Assembly: GCF_003113265.1 (NCBI RefSeq)
Contig: NZ_PUIV01000035.1
Span: 1 to 38,136 of the forward strand
DNA from: Methylosinus sporium
GTDB lineage: Bacteria; Pseudomonadota; Alphaproteobacteria; Rhizobiales; Beijerinckiaceae
Direction of reading: 5' to 3'
DNA: 38,136 nucleotides
Made by a program: the position numbers and the translations under genes. The notes beneath the pieces were generated by a model, which saw nothing but the letters and a program-made list of their open reading frames with translations, made no database searches and was not told the origin of the DNA. How positions within the stretch are numbered: the stretch's first letter is position 1; each line of letters begins with the position of its first letter. This document shows positions 19,792 to 27,474 of this stretch, in pieces.

Positions 19792-22017
19792 ATGCCTCAC
19801 CACGAATTAACGTGCGGCGCTTCCGCCTGCGCGCTCCTCATCTCGCTTTTCTCCGCGTCCGCCTCGGCACAAGAATCCCTGCCAACGATCGACATTGCCG
19901 GCGGCGGCCCCGCGACCGGAACGAAGACCAGCGCCGCCGCGCCCGCCAAAGAGAGTCGCTATCGGCGCACGAACTCCTTCGGCGCCACCAAGACCGATAC
20001 GCCGCTCTCGAGCACGCCGGTCGCCGTGCAGATCGTCCCGCGCGAAGTGATCGTGGACAAGCAGGCGCTCGACACGATGGAGGCGGTCAAGAATGTTTCC
20101 GGCGTGCAGGCGTCCACCGGCACATATTATGATCAATATCTCATTCGTGGCTTCACCAGCGGCAATGGCGTGACCTGGCGCGACGGCCTGAAGCTCGAAG
20201 GCATGATCGGCGGCGAGGAGATCGCTTTCACCGAGCGTGTCGAGATCATCAAAGGTCCGGGCTCGGTCCTTTATGGACGCATCGAGCCCGGCGGCTTCGT
20301 CAATGTCGTCACCAAGCGCCCGCAGGAGGAGTTCAAGGCGGAGATCACGCAGCAGGTCGGCAATTGGGGCCTCGCCCGCACGAGCGCCGACGTCACCGGC
20401 CCCGTAGACGCCGAGAAGACCGTGCTCTATCGCGTGATGGGAGTCTACGACCATGCGGACTCCTTCACCGATTTCGATCACCGCGACAATGGCGCCGCGG
20501 CGCTGTTCCTCACCTTTCGACCGACGCAGAATTTCGAATTCAATCTGCAATTCGAGCATTATCAGAAGAAGCAGACGCAGCCGGACGGCTCGGGCACGGT
20601 CCCCGTCAACATCGTTCAGGGCGTCGTCAATTATCCGATCAATCTCCCGCGTCACTTTTCGGTCGCCGATCCGGGAATATGGAACGACTTCCCCTATGTC
20701 GTCCGGCGGACGCTCTACGGTTTCGACTGGACCTATAAGATCGACGAGAATTGGAAACTGAAGAACCGCTTTCACATCGTGGATGACCGAGAAAACCAGA
20801 CGGGCATCGGCAATTGGACCGGATTCGACGGCGCCAATATCACGAGAACCTTCCACAACAATCCTTTGACCCGCAATATTCTCGCCACCAATCTCGATCT
20901 GACCGGCGAGATCATGACCGGCCCGATCCGTCACAAGACGCTCGTCGGCCTCGATTGGTACAAATATCAGGACGACTGGGTCGGAGACTACGGCTTCGCC
21001 CTGCCGGTCGCTCCGCTCAACATCTACGCGCCGGTCTATGGCTATTTCACCGGGCTGTTGCACGGTCTCGCCGATTCTGCGCGCAGCAACGTCCTTTGGC
21101 GTTCGCGTCAGCAGGATTTCGGCGTCTACGCCCAGGACCAGATCTCGCTGTTCGACGATCGTCTGCAAATTCTGCTCGGCGGCCGCTGGGACAAGGCGAC
21201 CGTTTCCGGGGCGGCGGTCTATGGAGCGGTCATGGCGGACTGCTTTCCGGGTTGCACCGGCTATCCGCTCAACACATATTCCGACAAGCCGAAGCTGTCG
21301 CCGCGCGCCGCCGCGCTGTTCAAGGTCACGGACAATATCTCCGTGTTCGGCGGCTATGTGCGCTCCTTCGGCGCCAATAATGGCGTCGACGCGAGCGGGA
21401 AGGTCTTTGCCCCGGAGGAATCGTTCCAATGGGAGGCCGGTCTCAAATCGGCCTGGCTCGACGGCGATTTGACGGCGAGCGTCACCCTGTTCGATCTCAC
21501 CAAAAAGAACATCGTCAAAGCCGATCCGCTCAATCCGGGCTTCTCCGAGCCGGTCGGTGTCGTGAACAGCCGCGGCGTCGAATTCGACGTCGCCGGCAAG
21601 GTCACCGAAAATCTCAGCGTGATCGCCAGCTACACATTCGACGTGGCCAAGATCGTCGACGACAACAACAATGGCAATAAGGGCCATCGCTTCAACAGCG
21701 TCGCGCCGCATGTCGGCAACCTGTGGGCAAAATGGGACACGGCGCCCGGACGGCCGGAAGGCTTCGAATTCGCCTTTGGCGCCTATGCCTCCGACGAGCG
21801 CTGGGGCGCCGACGACAACACATGGAAAATGCCGGCCTATGTGAAATTCGACACGATGACGTCCTATCGGACGCTCATCGACGATCACAAGGTGACGTTC
21901 CGCTTCAATGTAAAGAACCTCTCCGACACGAAATATTTCGAGCGGAGCGACGGCTGGATGTACGCCTATTACGGCGCGTCGCGCACCTTCGTCGGCTCGG
22001 TGAATTTCCAATTCTGA
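19792..22017 (+). CDS. TonB-dependent siderophore-type outer-membrane receptor
   Basis: The start at 19792 follows AGGAGA, giving 741 aa; upstream in-frame codons do not resemble receptor sequence. A signal peptide ends near residue 27 (ASASAQ). The plug domain follows with IVPREVIVDKQALDTMEAVKNVSG, the RGF motif (LIRGFTSGN) and a VEIIKGPGSVLYG segment, as in the FhuA/FhuE/FpvA siderophore-receptor group. The rest is a 22-strand-type barrel with repeated aromatic beta segments and a C-terminal Phe (VNFQF), the outer-membrane assembly signal. It should take up a metal chelate using TonB energy. The ligand cannot be read from sequence. The biosynthetic cluster starting about 1.2 kb downstream on the same strand makes its product an obvious candidate. 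A 13-bp hairpin follows the stop. Confidence 0.93.
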   Translation: MPHHELTCGASACALLISLFSASASAQESLPTIDIAGGGPATGTKTSAAAPAKESRYRRTNSFGATKTDTPLSSTPVAVQIVPREVIVDKQALDTMEAVKNVSGVQASTGTYYDQYLIRGFTSGNGVTWRDGLKLEGMIGGEEIAFTERVEIIKGPGSVLYGRIEPGGFVNVVTKRPQEEFKAEITQQVGNWGLARTSADVTGPVDAEKTVLYRVMGVYDHADSFTDFDHRDNGAAALFLTFRPTQNFEFNLQFEHYQKKQTQPDGSGTVPVNIVQGVVNYPINLPRHFSVADPGIWNDFPYVVRRTLYGFDWTYKIDENWKLKNRFHIVDDRENQTGIGNWTGFDGANITRTFHNNPLTRNILATNLDLTGEIMTGPIRHKTLVGLDWYKYQDDWVGDYGFALPVAPLNIYAPVYGYFTGLLHGLADSARSNVLWRSRQQDFGVYAQDQISLFDDRLQILLGGRWDKATVSGAAVYGAVMADCFPGCTGYPLNTYSDKPKLSPRAAALFKVTDNISVFGGYVRSFGANNGVDASGKVFAPEESFQWEAGLKSAWLDGDLTASVTLFDLTKKNIVKADPLNPGFSEPVGVVNSRGVEFDVAGKVTENLSVIASYTFDVAKIVDDNNNGNKGHRFNSVAPHVGNLWAKWDTAPGRPEGFEFAFGAYASDERWGADDNTWKMPAYVKFDTMTSYRTLIDDHKVTFRFNVKNLSDTKYFERSDGWMYAYYGASRTFVGSVNFQF

Positions 22018-22024
22018 GCCTAGA

Positions 22025-22055
22025 GTCCTTCCGGTTCAGATCGAACCGGAAGGAC
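22025..22055. terminator. Perfect 13-bp hairpin after the receptor gene
   Basis: GTCCTTCCGGTTC (22025-22037), loop AGATC, and the exact reverse complement (22043-22055) start 7 nt after the receptor stop codon. No T-run follows, so it may be a factor-assisted terminator, an mRNA 3'-end stabiliser, or a member of a dispersed palindrome family. The preceding CTAGAG is also found before the palindrome at 32214. Confidence 0.6.
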
Positions 22056-22062
22056 AAAGGCG

Positions 22063-22290
22063 ATGCGCGCCGTCGATGCGGTCGACATATCCATCGTCCT
22101 CCACCTTTATCACGAAGGCGCGCTGATCCGTTCTCGTTGGACGAAGCGATCAATGTCTCGATCTGTCGCGGAATCGATGCGAGCGGCTCGTCGCGCTCGA
22201 TTGCGCCGATGGCGTCGTGACGAGCTTCGATCGGCTCGCCGACATCCCGCCGCTCTTGAAGAGCAGATTCTGGCGCTCGGCGTGAAGGCT
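22063..22290 (+). pseudogene. Decayed glycosyltransferase family 2 fragment
   Basis: Three short segments in three frames line up as the N-terminal part of a family 2 glycosyltransferase. These are VDISIVLHLYHEGALI in the first frame, PFSLDEAINV with RGIDAS in the second, and ERLVALDCADGVVTSF followed by LADIPPLLKSRFW in the third. The order matches the nucleotide-sugar-binding start of GT2 enzymes (a SIVL-hydrophobic strand, SLDEA helix, then VALD-D). Two frameshifts separate the segments, and the third frame ends at a stop at 22288-22290. The remainder of the enzyme is absent, so it is a truncated, inactivated remnant of a transferred or lost gene. The family call is based on pattern recognition of short pieces. 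Confidence 0.6.
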
Positions 22291-23208
22291 TCATCGCAAT
22301 ATGGAGCGTCGCTGGAAGACGGTGAGCCGAACGAAGACTGCGCGGCGAATTGCGGCGATCCGATCGCTGCCCTAAAAATCCTCTATCGAGCGCGACGACG
22401 TCCGACATCTTTCGTCTTTTGCGCGGGGAGCATTTTGTTCGGCGTGGGATTCCGGGGCGCGCCACGCTCCCCATTCGAGTGTGCCCATATCTATATCGAC
22501 TAGGAGTTGTTCATTACCACTGCCCAGACGAGCAGAGAAAAAAATTTCCGGTTCAATTTCAATTAACTGTGCGCGACTGACGCTGCGGCCGTCGAGCAGC
22601 GGATGGGCGCGACTCCGACCATCGGAAGATGATTCTTGTAATTACGCGCACTATAAAATCACGGACATCATTGCCTCCAACGAGCATCGGAATCACCCGC
22701 TATGCGGGTAAGTGTCGGGCTGATTTCCACTTTTTTCGGACGGGCGCGCGACGGGAAGGCTATGCCGGCTAATTACATTAGAAATGTAGAAAAGCGCCGA
22801 TGGTTGAATTTCCATCAGAATTGACAGCATCTGCGGATTCGGATAACCATTTAATGAATACAAAAAACGATATATATCAAATATTATGCACTCGGAGCGG
22901 CTAATGCATGGTCTTTGTCTCGATATGAGCAGCAGTATATCGGCGAGAGTGTGAGCGGATACGTTGGGTAAGCCGGTCGGGTGGCGTCCGAGCCCCGACT
23001 CGAGACGATTTCTTCGAGCGCCACCTTGCCTGCTGATCGACTTGCCGCCGATCGCGCGGCCGGGCCGGAGCGTACCATCAACCAGTCCGTCTCGCGCTGG
23101 ATACATCGAAAACGCGCGCCGCAAAGGGTCGGCGCTCGCAGGCGATCCGCGGCTTCGCTTCCTGCTCCTGCGGAAGAGAAAATTGCTTTTTGGAAGGGAA
23201 TATCTGTC
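22291..23208. other. Gene-free, relatively AT-rich stretch upstream of the biosynthetic cluster
   Basis: I find no convincing gene here. Frames on both strands lack recognisable domains and good start regions. From about 22500 to 22960 the sequence is visibly poorer in G+C than its neighbours. It contains a short dyad ACCCGC-TAT-GCGGGT (22695-22709) and another TACATT-AGA-AATGTA (22774-22788). An AT-rich TATAAAAT lies near 22650. The region probably carries the cluster promoter and leader, and the second dyad could be an operator. Confidence 0.5.
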
Positions 23209-24156
23209 ATGCACGGCCCGATGGCGAACGCCGCTCTGATCGATCGGCTCAATCAAGCCTCTGTGAACCACATCAATTTTCCGCTCGTGACACTGCCGTT
23301 CGACGAGGCGCCGGGCGAGCAATCCTATTGGATGCCGCCCGAGCTCACCACGCTTTATGGAACGGCAGTGTGGGATGAATTGAGCGAAGACCAGAAAATT
23401 GATCTCTCGCAAAAAGAATTCGCCTTGATTTGCTCGATCTCCTGCAATGGCGAGAAGGAGGCGATAGGCGATATCGCCAAAATCATGCTGAAAAGCAAAT
23501 TCGAGTCCGTGCGCTCTTATTTAAGTCATTTGATCCGAGAGGAAAACAATCATATCGACATGTTTGTCGAATTCTGCAATCGATATGGAGAACTTACACG
23601 TTTTCGCTATTTCTATACGAAAGGCGATCAATGCACCGATCCGGCCTTCAACGATCTGCTCGCCTTCATCCATCTTCTTGTTTTCGAGGAACTCGGCGAT
23701 AATATCAATCGGGTGATGGCGAGGGACAAGTCGCTCCCGCCTCTCGTCAGAGCGATCAACAAGCTGCACGCAGAAGAAGAAGCCCGGCATATCGCCTTCG
23801 GACGACACATCGTCACTGAACTCGCCACGGAGCTTTCGCGCAAGATAAGCGCAAATCAGACACGCAAGCTTCACGACTATGTGTATTCGCATATTCATAC
23901 GCGCCACTATGAATATCACAATATGAGGATTTACAGCTCCATCGGCATCGACAATGCCTTCAGCCTGCGCGAGCGCCTGGTTCTGGAGCGAGACGCATCA
24001 TTCTTCTTCCGCACGGAGTCCGATCCGCATACGCCCCTCAAAAAAATACTCACGTTTCTGCATTCGATCGGTCTGATCAGCGACGCCCAATTGCATGAAC
24101 CGCCGCGGCAAATGCTCAACGTAGAGCGCGCCGCCGAAACGCTGTGCGCACGCTGA
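23209..24156 (+). CDS. AurF-like non-heme diiron oxygenase
   Basis: The 315-aa protein resembles the AurF family (p-aminobenzoate N-oxygenase type), which oxidises amines to hydroxylamine, oxime or nitro products using a diiron centre and O2. The expected ligands appear in order: Glu82/84 (NGEKE), E112-x-x-H115 (EENNH), E160/E161 (VFEEL), then H187-xxx-E191-xx-H194 (HAEEEARH). The last pattern matches the HxxxExxH of AurF, with spacing close to that of AurF. Length is near the family norm of about 330. The ATG at 23209 follows AGGGAA at about 10 nt; the frame upstream looks non-coding. It is the first gene of the cluster. The substrate is unknown; the carrier protein and adenylation enzyme downstream suggest a tethered or free amino acid. 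Confidence 0.85.
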   Translation: MHGPMANAALIDRLNQASVNHINFPLVTLPFDEAPGEQSYWMPPELTTLYGTAVWDELSEDQKIDLSQKEFALICSISCNGEKEAIGDIAKIMLKSKFESVRSYLSHLIREENNHIDMFVEFCNRYGELTRFRYFYTKGDQCTDPAFNDLLAFIHLLVFEELGDNINRVMARDKSLPPLVRAINKLHAEEEARHIAFGRHIVTELATELSRKISANQTRKLHDYVYSHIHTRHYEYHNMRIYSSIGIDNAFSLRERLVLERDASFFFRTESDPHTPLKKILTFLHSIGLISDAQLHEPPRQMLNVERAAETLCAR

Positions 24157-24197
24157 GCTTCTCATCAATGTATTGGCAGCATAATAGGAGCATAGAT

Positions 24198-25319
24198 ATG
24201 AGCGGCTGCACTGAGAACACCTGCATAAGACTCCACAGCCTGCAGGGATTGGACAATTTCACTCCAGAAGAGAACGCGAATTTCTGGAGCAGAACCGCCG
24301 GCGGCAAAAATGTCGCTTTGCGGAACCTGGGCTTGAGCACGACGGATGCGTGCAATTACAATTGCGTCTATTGCTATGGCACGGAGGCCGCCAATCGCGA
24401 CAGCCGGCGCGGACCTTTGACGCTGGCGGAACAAAAAGACCTTATCGACCAGGGGATCGAGCTGGGCGTTCGAACCGTCATTATTTGCGGCAATGGCGAG
24501 CCGACCTACGACCGCGATCTGCTTGAAATCGTGAACTATGCTGGCAAAAATGATCTTTACACGGTCATATTGACCAATGGATTTACGCTCGGCGACGATG
24601 GAATGGCCAAGCGGATCTACGGCCTCTCCGCTTTCGACGTCGCGCAGACCCTATTCGACGCAAATGCGTCGCTGATCATCAAGACCGAAAGCATCAAAGA
24701 GGATGTCTACAACTCGATCGTGCTCGCGCGCGGCCTCGACAATCCGTTCAAAGGCTTCATGCAGGCGATCGATTCTGTGGTCAAGCTCGGTTTCACGGAC
24801 CCCTCCAAATCCGCTCCGGCGACAGATGCGACCATCCCGACCCGATTGGCGATCTCTTCCGTGATCTGCAAGAGGAATTTCCTCGATATTCCGGCTCTGC
24901 GGGCGTGGACGCACGGCATCGGCGCCCAATACATCTGCAAGCTGCCGACCTTGTCGGGCAATTCGAAGGGCAATCTCGGCGAGTTTTTCGACGTCAATTC
25001 GACGACAGCGTGGCTGAAGGAAAATTACGGCTATCACTATTCGGAAAAGCCGGAAACACTTTCAACGGACATGAATCATTGCGGCGCGTTTCACTTTGGC
25101 GTGGTCATCGGCAACACCGGCGACATTCGGCAATGTTATCCTATGGCTGCGCATGGCGACAACGCGATCGGCAACATTCGCGACAAGCGACTGAAAGAGC
25201 TGCTGATCGAGCGCTCGTCCAAATTCGCCGCCAATCTGGCGCATGGCGCAAAATGCAGCGTGAAGAAAAATGAATATGTCGCGTTAGACGAGATCGAAAT
25301 CGCATCCGTCGCCGAGTGA
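24198..25319 (+). CDS. Radical SAM enzyme
   Basis: The 373-aa protein starts at an ATG with AGGAG 7 nt upstream. CNYNCVYC (C52, C56, C59) is the CxxxCxxC motif that binds the 4Fe-4S cluster and S-adenosylmethionine. The GNGEP segment (98-102) is the SAM-contacting motif. Three later cysteines (C295, C313, C353), in NHCGAF, RQCYPM and AKCSVKK, resemble the C-terminal part of SPASM/twitch proteins and may bind an auxiliary cluster. Cysteines C4 and C9 lie at the N-terminus. There is no cobalamin domain. Such enzymes do radical chemistry on peptides or small molecules; no precursor peptide is evident nearby, so a small or carrier-bound substrate is more likely. It lies 41 nt after the oxygenase gene. 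Confidence 0.9.
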   Translation: MSGCTENTCIRLHSLQGLDNFTPEENANFWSRTAGGKNVALRNLGLSTTDACNYNCVYCYGTEAANRDSRRGPLTLAEQKDLIDQGIELGVRTVIICGNGEPTYDRDLLEIVNYAGKNDLYTVILTNGFTLGDDGMAKRIYGLSAFDVAQTLFDANASLIIKTESIKEDVYNSIVLARGLDNPFKGFMQAIDSVVKLGFTDPSKSAPATDATIPTRLAISSVICKRNFLDIPALRAWTHGIGAQYICKLPTLSGNSKGNLGEFFDVNSTTAWLKENYGYHYSEKPETLSTDMNHCGAFHFGVVIGNTGDIRQCYPMAAHGDNAIGNIRDKRLKELLIERSSKFAANLAHGAKCSVKKNEYVALDEIEIASVAE

Positions 25320-25356
25320 CCCGCGCGCCTCGTGCACAGCCGTCCAGGAGCAAACA

Positions 25357-25614
25357 ATGAAAAATACAGACAGGGAATTGTTTTACGACAAAATGCGGCA
25401 ATTCATCTGCGCGAGGTCCGGCTTCTCCCCTGAAAAAATTGCGCCGGATACGGCGCTCATCTCCTCTGGATTGCTGGACTCGTTGGCGGTGTCCGAATCC
25501 GTCTTCTTCGTGGAGGACTTCGTCGGCCGGCCAATCGAAATCGACGATTTTCGAATGATGACGTTCAACAGTATGGAACATATCTATAACACCTATATCG
25601 CTCCGAAGCCATGA
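25357..25614 (+). CDS. Free-standing acyl/peptidyl carrier protein
   Basis: The 85-aa protein has the carrier-protein four-helix pattern with SGLLDSLA at residues 37-44. S42 is the expected attachment site for 4'-phosphopantetheine. AGGAG precedes the ATG at a good distance. The stop overlaps the start of the adenylation gene as ATGA, which couples carrier and loading enzyme translationally, as expected for a partner pair. It probably holds an amino-acyl thioester while the neighbouring enzymes act. It is not the fatty-acid ACP, because its surroundings and sequence differ. No phosphopantetheinyl transferase is in the window. Confidence 0.88.
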   Translation: MKNTDRELFYDKMRQFICARSGFSPEKIAPDTALISSGLLDSLAVSESVFFVEDFVGRPIEIDDFRMMTFNSMEHIYNTYIAPKP

Positions 25615-27158
25615 ATAGCTTCTACGAACTGCTCGTCGGCGCCGCTGATCACTCGCCCGAACAGGAGGCGGTCATCAGCGGCGACGCGTCCTGGACCTAT
25701 CGCGAGTTGAAGGCGCTTACGGACCGCTATGTCGAACAGTTCGCCGCCTCGGGCGTCGGGCGCGGCTCGACCGTCGCCGTCATGCTCGAAAATCGGCCCG
25801 AAGCGATTGCGCTTTTTGCGGCCTGCGCAGCGTCGGGCGCGGTGTTCACGCCGATCGACGTTCACGCGCCCGACCAGAGGCGACGCGATCTGCTTTGCGA
25901 CGCGCAGCCCGATCTCGTCGTGACCGACGTGAGCTGCGCAGAATTCAGTGACGGCCGCCGGGGCGCGACATTGGTCGGTTCGGAGTTGCGCGTCGCCGAA
26001 GGAGGCGGCGCGCCGAAGGAGGCGAGAAACGACGGCCACCTTTACACCATCTACACCTCTGGCAGCACCGGGCGCCCCAAGGGAATTATGATGAGCGAAG
26101 GCGCCGCGCTTTCATTCTTTCGCGGGCTCCTCGAATTCATGCGCTTGCCGGCAGGCTCTCGGTATATGACCACCTCGCCGCTCCATTTCGACTATTTCTG
26201 GCTCGACGTCGGGCTGACGCTCGCATCCGGCGGCGTCCTGATTTTGCTCGACCGCGCGCAATTGCGCAAACCCGGCGCCTTTGTCGCCGCTATAGAGCGC
26301 TACGGCGCGGGCTATGTCAGCGCGGTTCCGACGATCTGGAAAATGGCGCTGCGCTTCGCCGCGGCCGATCTCGCCGAGCTCACGACGTTGCGGCGCATTG
26401 TCTTTGCCGGTGAACATTTCCCGCAACCGCATATTCGCGAACTCTACCGGCTCATCCCGGATTTGCGGATCGTGAATGTCTACGGTCAGTCCGAATCGAT
26501 CGCATGTGCGTTTCATCTTCTCCCCAATCCGCTTCCGGCGGGACTGCAACATCTTCCGGTGGGAAGGGGCCATTGCGAAGCGGAGCTGTTTTTGATCGAC
26601 GATAACGGCCGCGAAATTCGGGAGCCGTTTCGACGCGGCGAATTATATCTCGAGGGACAGCTTCTTTTTTCCGGCTATTCGAACGGGCGGGATGAGACGG
26701 CGAAGCGCCTGCTTCCCGACCCCCGCAGCGGGACGGGAACGACCTTCCGGACGGGCGACATCTGCTATTTCGACGACGACGGGGTCTTCTATTTCGTTCG
26801 CCGCGCCGACAGTCAGGTGCAGGTCGCGGGCAATCGCGTCGAGCCGGCGGAAATAGAGGCGGTGATCGGCCGGCATGAAGATGTGAACAATGTCGCCGTC
26901 GTCGCAATGGAATCGGAGGGGGCGATCACGCTTCATGCGTTTGTCGTGCCCTGCGTCGGCAATGGAGCGCACGACCTCGAAGAGCGGCTGCGGTCTTATT
27001 GCGCAGCGCATTTGCCCTATTACATGAGCCCGCGCGCTTATCACCTCGTGGAAGGGATACCGATCGGCGCCACGGGAAAGAATGATGTGAACGCCTTGCG
27101 CGGGCTGCTTCTCGACGGAGGCGGCGAGCGCGGGGTCTGCGAGCTCCCGGCCTCATAG
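25611..27158 (+). CDS. AMP-forming adenylation enzyme (stand-alone NRPS-type A domain)
   Basis: The 515-aa protein activates a carboxylic acid with ATP and should load it on the carrier protein encoded just upstream. Visible motifs are A3 YTSGSTGRPKG (148-158), A4 HFDYFW (192-197), A5 NVYGQSES (from 289), A7 FRTGD, A8 GNRVEPAEIE and A10 with the catalytic Lys in ATGKND. D194 in the A4 motif aligns with the Asp that binds the alpha-amino group in GrsA-type domains, so an alpha-amino acid is the likely substrate; this rests on my alignment by eye. There is no fused carrier, condensation, thioesterase or reductase domain, so only the loading step is present. The start overlaps the carrier stop. 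Confidence 0.88.
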   Translation: MNSFYELLVGAADHSPEQEAVISGDASWTYRELKALTDRYVEQFAASGVGRGSTVAVMLENRPEAIALFAACAASGAVFTPIDVHAPDQRRRDLLCDAQPDLVVTDVSCAEFSDGRRGATLVGSELRVAEGGGAPKEARNDGHLYTIYTSGSTGRPKGIMMSEGAALSFFRGLLEFMRLPAGSRYMTTSPLHFDYFWLDVGLTLASGGVLILLDRAQLRKPGAFVAAIERYGAGYVSAVPTIWKMALRFAAADLAELTTLRRIVFAGEHFPQPHIRELYRLIPDLRIVNVYGQSESIACAFHLLPNPLPAGLQHLPVGRGHCEAELFLIDDNGREIREPFRRGELYLEGQLLFSGYSNGRDETAKRLLPDPRSGTGTTFRTGDICYFDDDGVFYFVRRADSQVQVAGNRVEPAEIEAVIGRHEDVNNVAVVAMESEGAITLHAFVVPCVGNGAHDLEERLRSYCAAHLPYYMSPRAYHLVEGIPIGATGKNDVNALRGLLLDGGGERGVCELPAS

Positions 27159-27474
27159 GGGGCCTTTCGGGATCCGGCGCGATTTGGCGCCGCGCCGAAA
27201 AAGGCGCCGCGCGCTGGAGCAGGATTTCTATCGCAAGCGCGTCGCCGGCTTTGCGGCGGGGCTCGACCGTGACGCGGCGAGGCGGAACGGCGGAGAAAAA
27301 CGGCGAAGAATGGAGACTTGAACTGCTTCGACGAGCGAAGGCATAGTCGGCGTCGGTCCTGGACGCGACGAGGGCGCTGCTTTCGCAGCCCTTCCTTTTT
27401 GCGGCCGGTTCCACTAGCGGCAGGCAGTCGTGTCTCGACGTGGCTGACAAAACATTTTGAAGAGGATAATCGCC
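27159..27474. other. Intergenic stretch inside the biosynthetic cluster
   Basis: This 316-bp gap is the only large break in the cluster. I see no gene in it. It carries a direct repeat GGCGCCGCGC at about 27188 and 27206. Further along is a hairpin with T-run. It may divide the cluster into two transcription units or hold a leader that controls the second one. Confidence 0.5.
27371..27400 (+). terminator. Hairpin with T-run (terminator or attenuator) before the IPMS-like gene
   Basis: GCTGC (27376-27380), loop TTTC, and GCAGC (27385-27389) form a stem, extended by AGGG/CCTT pairs around one bulged C and followed by CCTTTTT (27394-27400). It lies about 75 nt upstream of the gene for the isopropylmalate-synthase-like enzyme. 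It could end the upstream unit or act as an attenuator, as known for some leuA genes. No leader peptide rich in one amino acid was seen. Confidence 0.5.

Noticed and set aside
22981-23208. In-frame upstream extension of the oxygenase gene by 76 codons.
   Set aside because: The extension is Arg/Ala/Ser-rich without family similarity, and the start at 23209 has a ribosome site.
22693-23412. Minus-strand frame of 239 codons overlapping the start of the oxygenase gene.
   Set aside because: It has no recognisable domain and overlaps the start of a well-supported plus-strand gene, so it is probably a chance frame.
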